Shown piece by piece: positions 24,896-34,007 of a DNA stretch of 64,000 bases. The position numbers and the translations under genes are program-made. Location of the stretch: positions 62,001 to 126,000 of the forward strand of contig JALJCO010010195.1 in the NCBI GenBank assembly GCA_023101725.1. The letters are read 5' to 3'. The first letter of the stretch is position 1, and each line of letters starts with the position of its first letter. Source of the DNA: Atherinomorus stipes (lineage: Eukaryota > Chordata > Actinopteri > Atheriniformes > Atherinidae). Under the pieces are notes generated by a model. The model searched no databases and was not told where the DNA came from. It saw only the letters and a list, made by a program, of their open reading frames with translations.

Positions 24896-25035
24896 TGTCC
24901 TGGACTTTCCATAATGATGTCATCATGGGTCCATTTTAGGACCCTGATGGTGTCGATGTCCTTAACCTGGCGGATGAGGGCTGGTCCGCACTGGACGTAG
25001 TAATTGCTGTAATGGGTGAAATAGTCTGATGTGAT
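24896..25035 (-). CDS. candidate internal exon, unknown gene
   Basis: A 140-nt minus-strand segment bounded by an acceptor (TTCATTAAAGATTCAG) and a strong donor (GACA|GTGAGT). It is open for 46 codons with balanced composition, reading DYFTHYSNYYVQCG, then IRQVKDIDTIRVLKW. It is richer in G+C than its surroundings, and the residue pattern looks like real protein. I do not recognise the family. It might be a live exon of a gene whose other exons are outside the window, or an exon left from a lost gene. Confidence 0.35.
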
Positions 25036-25354
25036 CTGAATCTTTAATGAAGCAGATTTTAGCCCAGAACATTATGCACTGTTTTAACTTCTATGCATTG
25101 GTATATTGTGCAGAGGGATTGATGCAATAAGGAAGGAAAATCTGAGGAGTGGTAATCATCAGGTCTCAGAGATGATGGATAAGATTAGACATGAACATGT
25201 AGAGGGGTATTATAGATGAAAATGATTAACTGGCGACTGGGACTCACCTAAAATGTGCTGGAATAGGCTCCAGTTGCTGGTTTGTCTCTCCAACAGAATT
25301 CCACAGAATTGGAGAATCACTAACTACAAGTAGTAGTCAGTGATTTTATCTCAG

Positions 25355-25426
25355 TTACTTCTTCATTAGGAACTTCATCCTGGTTTTTCGTTTGATGAGT
25401 CTGCTATAACGAAAGACATCTTTAAA
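25355..25426 (-). CDS. candidate terminal exon, unknown gene
   Basis: A very good minus-strand acceptor (TTGTTTTCTTTTCCAG) precedes 23 codons in phase 0 and a TAA. The peptide is strongly basic (FKDVFRYSRLIKRKTRMKF, then LMKK). It lies about 320 bp upstream, in minus-strand order, of the candidate exon at 24896-25035, so the two cannot be consecutive unless a donor at AAGAA|GTAACT is used, and then the frames do not fit. Unknown function. Confidence 0.25.
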   Translation of the reverse strand, partial: FKDVFRYSRLIKRKTRMKFLMKK

Positions 25427-25435
25427 CTGGAAAAG

Positions 25436-27528
25436 AAAACAAGTTCATACAGACACTGGCAGCTGATTCTGGCAAACATTGGCCTGAGAATCAACAGCTC
25501 TTGAGAAAGTGAGAACAGATCATATCAGGTTGCTTTTTGACAGTCCAGATACATGCACTTGAGATTCCACTTCAGCTTTTATGACTACGTTTCCTTATCA
25601 ACTCACTTTGTCTAGTCTGAAGCTTTATGAGTCAAAGGATCTTGTTTCAGCAGCATCTCCAAATCTGTCTTGTCCACTTGCATCAACCAGACAGGATTTT
25701 TGGCACTGCTGACTTCCTCTCTACAAATATCAATATTTCTTGTGCTGTAAGCTATTTACCTAGCATTTTGGTCTAACATTCTAACATATGGGTAAATTGT
25801 TGGAAACATTCTTTCTGTGTACTGTGACCTTAACGACCAAGAAACTCAAATATTTATAGAACTGAGTACCGACTGAATAACAGTGCATTCCTTCTAAACA
25901 TAGATCACAGTTCTCTGGAAACTGGCTTTTCCAGCCTTCATGGCATCAAATTCTCTCTTATATCATATGGCTTTCATGAAAGGATCTGGAAATATTATCT
26001 TACCAGGATGTTATCATTTCTAAACTTAGTGATTCCCATAGTTTCTCTCTCTCGCTCTCTCTTTCTTTCTGGAAAAAGGGTCACAGGTTTTGCAAAGATC
26101 CCAGAGCAAAAACAAACTTTGTCATTATCTAGTTACTAGTGATGTAACTTGACAATGTGGCACTTCGAGGAGGTATGTCTGTCTGACCTCATGCAGTAAC
26201 TGACTGCAAATGAAGAATGTACGTAGGTTGGTCTCAAAAACAGAAGAGGGAATAAAAAGTACGAAAAACAAACACAAGATGTTTTTGTTGCTGTGGTTAT
26301 TGATGTCATTAGAAACTTGACAGTTTTTGTTTTCCCACGTTGCACCAACAATTCTTTCATTTTAAGTATGCTGATCTCATCATGTGATGGCATGGGAGAA
26401 TAGAAAAACGTAAACAAGCTATTCTTAACTAATTGAATATTTTGCTACAATCCTTTTTTACGTATCTTCTTGTCAAATGCCAATACTTTAAAACACAAAG
26501 TTACAAGAAAACACAATCATACTGCAGTTTTCATAGTCTGCAATAGTTTTACAATTAAATCAGTCAATTTTGCATCAGGAAAGAAATTCACATTTTACTT
26601 TATTACACATTTCAGCTGTGGCATGAAACTTAACCTGACTGGGGGAAAAAGGTGTTTTAACATTTTCCTATGAGTGAAAGGTTTTAGCCAACTGCATGGA
26701 TCTGAATATATCCAAAGTGATACATTTAGAATCTTATTTTATAAGCTGAATATAGATATTCAGCTTATAAAACACCACCTATATTTATCTGCTCACCAAT
26801 TTGTGCTGCTCCATGCTTGTCCTTTCTCTCATCCCTCTGCTGACCCAAGCAGCGCGGAGGAGGGAATTAAAACTGCTGTCATTCATGATGAACATTTCCA
26901 GGATGGAATAAACAGAAAATCAATTTACAAGCCTGCTGCCAGATCAATCATTAACGTAAATGGTCAGCTGTTTTGCTCACTAAATGAATATGACAGGCCC
27001 ATTTTTTTCTGTTGCTGTGTAACACAACAAAGGAAGAGATGAAAAGAAGAACTGTAGTGCTTGTTAAGAGCAGATCCTGCAATCATGGCGATGTTGCTAG
27101 GAAGGAAAAGCTATGCTCCCTAAATATTTTCTTGTAAACCATGACTCAGTCCGTTTTTGTTCTCCAAAGAGATCACCTGGGTTACCAGGGAACATTGCAG
27201 ATGACATCAACAGCTCAGCATCTGCCAGAAAAACATGGCACACCAAAGTAATCACCGCAGTCCCAGGAGATGCAAATGTCTTTTTCTCTGTTGTTTTCCC
27301 ACTTTTGTGTTTTTTTCATCTATATATTTATTTTATTCTATTTTAGAACAGCAGCACAGCAGTTGATTAGAAAACTTTTAACTTTTCTGTCAACGTATAT
27401 AAAATCTGAGAAACCAGGCTCAATTTCGAGTTAGTTTTAATAGATATGTGGATTGAAGACATCTCAAACACAGATTATTCCAAGTATTCCAGATAATCCA
27501 GATTATTCCAATATCCCAGGGTTACTTA
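25436..27528. other. unassigned intergenic DNA
   Basis: No recognised repeat family. It contains a short TC-rich tract (26040-26070) and a perfect palindrome (26737-26772). A 122-codon plus-strand frame at 26674-27042 spans the palindrome and has no domain. 26850-27010 is of balanced composition and might be conserved non-coding DNA, which cannot be judged from one sequence. Confidence 0.35.
26737..26772. repeat. perfect 36-bp palindrome
   Basis: The arm TTTTATAAGCTGAATAT (26737-26753) is followed by AG and then its exact reverse complement (26756-26772). Confidence 0.95.
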
Positions 27529-27539
27529 AGTCAGCCCTA

Positions 27540-27725
27540 TGAGAGCCACAGTCCAGCAAGTTTTCAATGACTCCCTGCTTCAACACACCTGGCTCAAATT
27601 AATGAGTCATTGTGCAGAACTTCATTGGCCATTGAATCCATTGAACCTGAGTCTGGTGTGTTGGAGCAGGGATACATTGAAAACCTGCAAGATTGCCACA
27701 CCTGTAGGACCAGCTTCAGTAACAC
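27540..27725. mobile_element. decayed hAT-like MITE
   Basis: The left half (AGTTTTCAATGACTCCCTGC, then CAACACACCTGG) and right half (CTGGTGTGTTGGAGCAGGG, then CATTGAAAACCTGCA) are inverted relatives, in the layout of small fish hAT elements. Target duplications are not recognisable. Confidence 0.55.
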
Positions 27726-27880
27726 TGCAGTATACTATGTGGTATTGTCATTTAGGAGTAGCTTTTGAAGTTAAAACAATATCTCTCTGGCTGGTATGCT
27801 GCATTTTGTTAGATTATTTGACTTTAAAAAATACCATAGTGATGTGAAAAGCATATGACATAGACAGATATAGATATATA

Positions 27881-28403
27881 GTCTTTCCCAAAATTATTCA
27901 TACCCCCCAATTAAATAAATTGGTAAATTCACTATAGTAATTCAAATAACAAGAAACTAAAAGAAAAATAGGGAATAAAAATCTGAAAATTACAATTTTG
28001 TTAAATAAAATATTGCTTTTGAATTGTAGTTGAAAATAATTATTTTTAAAAAACAAACAAAATTGTCCCAAACCAATTAGCGGTCCTTGCTCATGAACAG
28101 TGGACCAAAATACCTGTCAACAGGTGAAGAACTGAAGTCCGATTGAACATCACAGAAAACTCCTGAGTGCAGTAATTGCCTCAAGCATTTAAGTTCAGGA
28201 GCCCCATCATGCTTGTTGACTTGTTTTGTTTTATTTATTTGCTTATTCTTTTTTAATATTTCTGTTAAACCACAGTTCAAAATCAGTGTCATGCTTTTCA
28301 TAATTTTTTTTATTCATTATTACTTTGGTCAATTTCAACTTATTTCACTGACAGCTGATTTTTTCTTATCTAATGAGGGGGTATGAATAATTTTGAGGAC
28401 GAC
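27881..28403. mobile_element. Tc1-type MITE family C, copy 1
   Basis: The ends are inverted: CCCAAAATTATTCATACCCC on the left and GGGGTATGAATAATTTTGAGG on the right, flanked by TA-rich DNA. Internal blocks (CCTTGCTCATGAACAGTG, CAGGAGCCCCATCAT, TTTCACTGACAGCTGATTTTT) are the same as in the copy at 53855-55372, which shows where a LINE later inserted in that copy. Confidence 0.85.
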
Positions 28404-28504
28404 TTATGGCTGGTTTCTTTCTTAGACTTTCTACTTATCTCCATTAATCCTATTTATTTATTTAGTCATGTTTTCTTTATTTACTAATTAATCTAGTTTT
28501 CAGT

Positions 28505-29123
28505 TGGCACCTATAAAAGCCAAAATGACTCATAATTAAATAAATGAAAACAACATAATGAAATAAATACAATTTTGATAAATAACAAAAAAAGTATACA
28601 ATATGTCATGAAATAGTAAAATAAGGTAATGTTATTATGAAATATAAATTATTCTTTAATATCTACTTATTTTTATTTTTGTCATAATTGAATATTTCAT
28701 GATTATTTTCACAATATCATACATTTACAAGATTTTATCAAATAAAAAATCCTTTTTTTTCCTTTCTTTTTTTTTTTTTTTTTTTTTTTTTGCTGAAAAA
28801 TGTCATTATGGAATAAAAAATGCCATTGTGGAAAATGGCATTATGAAATAAAAAACTGACTTTGTACAAAAAAAAATTTTTTATTAAATATTGGGAAAAT
28901 GAATAAAAAGTAAATGATGTTGTAAAACTTATCATTATGAAATATTCACTTATGACAAAAATAAGTAGATATTAAAGAATAATATATATTTCATAATAAT
29001 ATTACCTTATTGTTACTATTTCATGTTATATTATATATTTGTTTGTTATTCATCAAAATGGTATTTATTTCATAATGTTTTTATTTATTTAATAATTAAT
29101 CCTTCGGGCTTCCATAGGCACCA
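28505..29123. repeat. 620-bp long-hairpin element
   Basis: About 200 bp from GGCACCTATAAAAGCC (28506 on) is matched, inverted, by the sequence ending GGCTTCCATAGGCACC (29107-29122). Shared blocks include TAATATCTACTTATTTTT and AGTAGATATTAAAGAATAAT. The spacer holds a poly-T tract (28768-28790). No coding capacity. It has the form of a foldback MITE and could form a long imperfect RNA hairpin if transcribed. Confidence 0.85.
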
Positions 29124-30147
29124 GACATAATGAACTGTTAACTTATTTCTGTCTCCCTTCTTCTACATCCTCTCCATCACGTTCCCATGTCCTGCAGCAC
29201 CCTCAAGTGGTCAATCAAAGGTGGCATCGCAGGGTGGGTCTCTACTGTATTAATTTTAAACTTCTGGGATCATCCATTGACCAGCAACATAATCACACTT
29301 AAGTCTCAATTATTTCCGTTCAAAAATGGTTTTCATAACCATTTATAACACTGTTATTATGTCACTATGTCTGTAATGACTTTGTTTACACCTTTACACA
29401 GATGCTGTAAAGAAATTAGGTCTACATTCTCCAAGACGCTCAGAAATACAGTTGTGTGAAAAAGTGTACTGTTGCATGTTTGACTTCAGCAAATGGTCAG
29501 ACACACCTGGATTAATCAGTTCATCCAATCATGACAGACAGGAAACAAAGGTGCAGTACTAAGTTCAGGAAGTACTGGAGCTGTGCATAAAGTCCACTGT
29601 CCTGATTGGCTGCTTTGCTCCATCACAATAAGACTGAAAATGTTGGTTTCTAAGTCAGAAGGAGTTATTGGTTTCAAACTTCATTGCATCACTTTTTTCT
29701 GTAAGAATTCTATATATCCAAAGTAAATTAATTTTCTATGTCCAACACTTGCAACATGTCCAACATAACAAAGTCAATCACTGAACTGCAGCCTAGTGTT
29801 CTGGTGGCAAGTGCACATATGAACATTACAATGCTTACATCTGCTGTTTGTTATGGGCAATTAGATCGGGGCAGTCATTCCTCCATTTTCACGCCCTCCA
29901 TCCACGTCTGCACACATGAGCTTTGAAGTCCCCCAGCAGAATAAGATTCCCCAGAAGGAGTAACCTCCACCCAATGTTGTGCATAAACAAGTTCAAATAA
30001 ATGTGTTCATCAAATAAAGTTATCACTAACCTAAGAGCTGACCTCACTCTGTATGCACAGCAGCAGACTGCTGTTGAGTATACATTATTGGCTTGACAAA
30101 AATGATGTATCACACGAGAAATCAGCAGCTCATGTGTAACAGAATTT
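29124..30147. other. repeat debris and unassigned DNA
   Basis: 29453-29600 shares AGACACACCTGGATTAAT, TTCAGGAAGTA and GTGCATAAA with the foldback MITE at 57761-57979, so it looks like half of such an element. The rest has no gene signal. Confidence 0.5.
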
Positions 30148-30213
30148 AAGGTCTAGATTAATTGTAAGATATAACACGTAATAGTGTTATATCTTACAAT
30201 TAATCTAGACCTT
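30148..30213. repeat. perfect 30-bp hairpin with 6-nt loop
   Basis: The arm 30148-30177 begins AAGGTCTAGATTAATTG; 30184-30213 is its exact reverse complement over all 30 positions, with loop GTAATA. There is no flanking T-run or gene end. The lack of any mismatch in neutral-looking DNA suggests a recent origin. Confidence 0.97.
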
Positions 30214-31246
30214 CTCAAGTACAGTGTTTCACTTTTACTGCTAACTTTAAACAAGTAAAATTAACCTAATTTTGAACTAGTTTGAAATTTAAGTGATGCA
30301 TTTAAAGTTGTGCATATACCCCATCGAGTGAACTGAGTTTTAAACCAGTTCATGAGAACACTGCCCCCTACTCTACATCCAGGGACTTCAAAAAGCCTAT
30401 TCTGAACTGCTATGTGGTACATAGGCACAAAACAGCCACCTACAGCCCCTATCGCAGGTGGTTGGCCCACATGAGGGGGGAGGTATGTGATACTTTCAAG
30501 CTGAGCCTGACTTGGCTCAGCTTATGCAACCTTATGCAGCTCACCTTAGCTGCATAACAAAGACATCATAGGCCCAGCCACCAGGCACTTGCCTCTGTGC
30601 CCAACCTCCATGTCTGGCTCCAAAGGGGGAGCCACGGGGACACCGAGTCCAATGTCGTTCTTCATCATAGGGGTCATTTGAGCTGCACTTTGTCCAGTCC
30701 CTCACCTAGGCCCTGTTTGCCTTGGATGCTCCTACTATAAATGAAGCCCCAGACAACATAACTGCTAGGAAAAACAAACCTCACCAAAACAGTCAGCTCA
30801 GGGTTTACCATTGCTCAGGGATGGGGATGTTTTTGAAAAGGTATACTAGAAATTCTAACTAGTTGGCTTTACCTAAAAAAAATTATGCAAACTTCCTGTC
30901 TCAAGAAAATAAAGTATTCAGTAATAGACTAAAATGGTTTAAGTTTGTAGAACTTTTTTGAACTTGTTAAATCTGATTAAGCTATAAGTAAATGAGGTTG
31001 GGGAGGAAACTTGAGGAAACTCACGTCCCGGATACTGCTGTTTCTGAGCCCCAGGACACCTCTGGGTAGTAATGGCTCGAAAATGTGCATAATGAATGTT
31101 GGTGTACCATCAGAACGAGTCAGAAATGCAGATTTTTAAGGTCTAAAAGTTACGTTGTGTCTTTAAGTAAATTAAGTTATCTAGCATGTTTCCCTCCAAA
31201 GTTCTTACGACTTTTTTAAAGTTAGTGTTACTAACAACTAAGTTAA

Positions 31247-31923
31247 GGGGACTTGAGGCAGGAATTTTAAAAAAAACCAAACATAAATGTCCCTTTTTTT
31301 TCATACTAATGGGTGATGAAGCGCTAAATACCAAAAATAACATTTCCACCCATGTTTCCCTCCGTTGCCATGAACAGGCTGTGTGCTGCAAAATGCGCTG
31401 CAATTCGGTGTCCGAATTTCCCGCGCTGCCCTGCGGACGTGACGTCAAATGACGCTACATCCGCAGTTTTGATGCAGGAAAAAGACGGTCGTGTTAAATT
31501 CAAACACTGTAAGCGATAGTTATGGATTCTTCTGCCGTCAGAAAACGATCTAGATTAACTGAAAGACACTAAAAAGTGTAACTACGAAGAAAAAGCTTAG
31601 TAAACAAAATGATAGCTTTCCAGCTCCGCCATGCGGACGTGACGTCAAATGACGCTACATCCGCACTTTGATATAGGAAGAAGCCGGTTGCGGTAAATTC
31701 AAACACTGTAAGCGATAGTTATGGATTATTCTGCCGTCAGCAAACGATCCAGATCAACTGAAAGACAACTAAAGAGTGTAACTACGGAGAAAAAGGTGAG
31801 TAAACAACATTATAGCTTCAGTTTGTGCACGCTCCCATGACGGCTTGGCTCGTGGCTGCAGTTAACTGAAGAGCCAGTCGCAGCAGTCGCGAGTTTCGTT
31901 TCTTAATCTTGCCTCAAGTCCCT
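31247..31923 (+). mobile_element. TTAA element with duplicated CRE and first-exon-like core
   Basis: Flanked by TTAA (31243-31246 and 31924-31927), with inverted ends GGGGACTTGAGGCAGGA and TCTTGCCTCAAGTCCCT. Inside is a tandem duplication with 200-bp spacing (about 31432-31620 and 31632-31812). Each copy has GCGGACGTGACGTCAAATGA, containing a full CRE (TGACGTCA at 31440-31447 and 31640-31647), and an ATG (31522, 31721). In copy B the ATG opens 25 codons that end exactly at AAAAAG|GTGAGT, a consensus donor in phase 0. In copy A the frame is shifted by one base and the donor reads CTTAGT. No transposase. Confidence 0.85.
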
Positions 31924-32599
31924 TTAAAATTAAGTTCTACTTACTATCAAACCTACCTACGATTCTATTAAAACCAATACTACAATTTACAGTGTATTTA
32001 TTTATCATTTGATGAGACACTTGTTTTTTGACATTTTTGTGGAAATTCATGTTTTTATTTAAAACTGTAATTTTATACACTGTCCCAGGCCCCGATTTTC
32101 TGAGATCTAAAAAAAAAGAACCAATTTGTTTGCGGTGCTCGTGCTGTCTTTATCGTTTGCGAGTGATCTACTGAGATTACTCATGCAATCTGTAAAAGGC
32201 GCAAACAGCAGTATTTGAATGAGGATTTAGCGTGCACTATTGCGTTGCCATGGAAAGTAGAGGAGAACAAGAAAGTTGTACTGTAAACGCAAAATGAAAT
32301 TCAACCAAATGGAGGCAAATAGAATATATGTATAATGTCGTAAAAAAAATTATAATTTATTATTATAATTGTCTTTTGCACAACTGTACCTGAAATTGTT
32401 TGTTTTAAGGAAGGTTTATTCCTGCCTTCAGTTTTAGTTCTTGTTGTTTTTTTGTTTTGTTTTTTTAATCATAGAGGATTTAGATTCTACCTTTTGCTTT
32501 TTATATAAAATTTCTGGCGGCACCCCTGTATATAACAAATTACAGGTGCCACACACCTGTGCACACCTTGTCTGTAGTCAGTTCTGTCAACATGTCAGT

Positions 32600-32700
32600 C
32601 AGCCAAAGACATACAGTATCCCTGTGGCCAGCAAGCCAGGGGTCATGATCAATCGCAGGCATAGTGAAAGGACCCCACACTGTCACATGATACCACCTGA
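32600..32700 (-). repeat. SINE-like repeat, fragment 1
   Basis: CTGTGGCCAGCAAGCCAGGG, then ATCAATCGCAGGCATAGTGA and GACCCCACACTGTCACAT, matches 33471-33545 over about 75 bp in the same orientation. The GTCTTTGGCTGACTGACATG stretch (minus strand) beside it is a decayed form of the tRNA-like head seen at 33393. Confidence 0.65.
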
Positions 32701-33392
32701 TTCTAGAACATTCTTCAGATTTTTCACATGCACAAATATATTTTGCAGATACACACACTCCAGTTAAACATATGCACTGTATTGGAGTGAACAAATATAT
32801 GCACAAAAAACAATTTAAAAAATAAAAATTGCTCCCCGAAAATGTGCAGAATAAATACATAAAAAAAAAAAAAAAAACAGACTGTTGAAACAGGTCTGGC
32901 CACAATTCCTCATCCACATCACAGGCAGCATCTTCCACTGCCAGGCCTGGAGGAGAGAAGCACCTTCCTTCAGCCCATGTTCGATGACGTGATCAGCTGA
33001 GGTTGCTCTGATTCCATTTGAAAGTTGTCTTCTTTGAACTGCTCTACCAGCTCTGCCCCTGTCTCCCACTCTTCCTCTTCTCTTATTCTCACCCTCCTCT
33101 TCCTCTCTCTCCTTCATCTTCCATTGTTGTGAAAAAAGGAGATCACCTGTGGTCTTTTTATGTGGTCTTTTTTATCTCACTGAAGTAGCAATAATTAATG
33201 CCAGGTTTGGCCATTTACAGTAGCTCATGTGGTGTCATTTTGAATGGTAGTTCTTTGCAATGGCAAACGTGATTTTATGTCAGATTGTTGTGTCTTTTGC
33301 AGAGAACTCTGTTCAGTGCATTTGTGTTTCGAATTTTGGAGACTTGAGAAGAGGTTTTGCTCTCTGTGTTAAATTATTTGTGCATGTCAAGA

Positions 33393-33545
33393 GGGCCCGG
33401 GCGGGATTCAATCCCCATCCCCAGACTCCCTGGTGAAAGTCATACGCGCTGACCATTCAGCCAAAGGGACATCCCTGTGGCCAAGTAGCCAGGGCACATT
33501 ATCAATCGGAGGCATAGTGACAGGACCCCACACTGTCACATTAGC
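33393..33545 (-). repeat. tRNA-Glu-like SINE head and body
   Basis: On the minus strand 33470-33393 resembles a tRNA: an A-box TGGCTGAATGG, an anticodon-loop-like CTTTCAC (TTC, glutamate) in GACTTTCACCAGGGAGTC, and a B-box-like GGGATTGAATCCC. The acceptor stem does not pair, so it is not a working tRNA gene. The body (33471-33545) is shared with 32600-32700. Confidence 0.6.
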
Positions 33546-33859
33546 AATGGGAAAAACTGTAAATAGTAAACTAATAATAATGATAAGGAACAATAAATGA
33601 TAATTCATCATTTCCAGGTTGAAGGAATTAAAACTTTGCTCTAAATGTGTCATTTCATCTGAAACATGGCATGATGTCACCCATATCTATGTTGATATCG
33701 AGCCTCTTGTTTACAAAGGTGGGCTGCCCTCACATAAATGTTGCATGTGAATCTCCGCCTCCTTCCTGCATTGAATATAGATAGAATTTGCCATTAGCTT
33801 AGTAAAATATTGCCAGGAGCACTGGCTTGTTGGCAGCCATCTGCTACCACAGTACTGCT

Positions 33860-34007
33860 TACTCCAAAGCAAGAACTTTGTTCTTCTTTTCAATGCTGCT
33901 ATAAAAAAGGTATCTATGCTTGTTCGATACGTGTACATACAATAATCAGGTCTGTGAGTTGCCTTGAGAAGCAGACAAAGCAAATGTTTGCTTTTCTTAG
34001 AGTATAA
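33860..34007. mobile_element. TIR element family A, copy 3 (short)
   Basis: Ends ACTCCAAAGCAAGAACTTTG and GCAAATGTTTGCTTTTCTTA then GAGTATA are close to the ends of the copies at 7300 and 21694. Only about 150 bp remain, so this is an internally deleted member. Confidence 0.65.

Noticed and set aside
30148..30213. Rho-independent terminator
   Set aside because: This is eukaryotic nuclear DNA with no gene end or T-run next to the hairpin.
33393..33470. Functional tRNA-Glu gene
   Set aside because: The acceptor stem does not pair and the body continues as a repeat shared with another locus; it is a SINE head.
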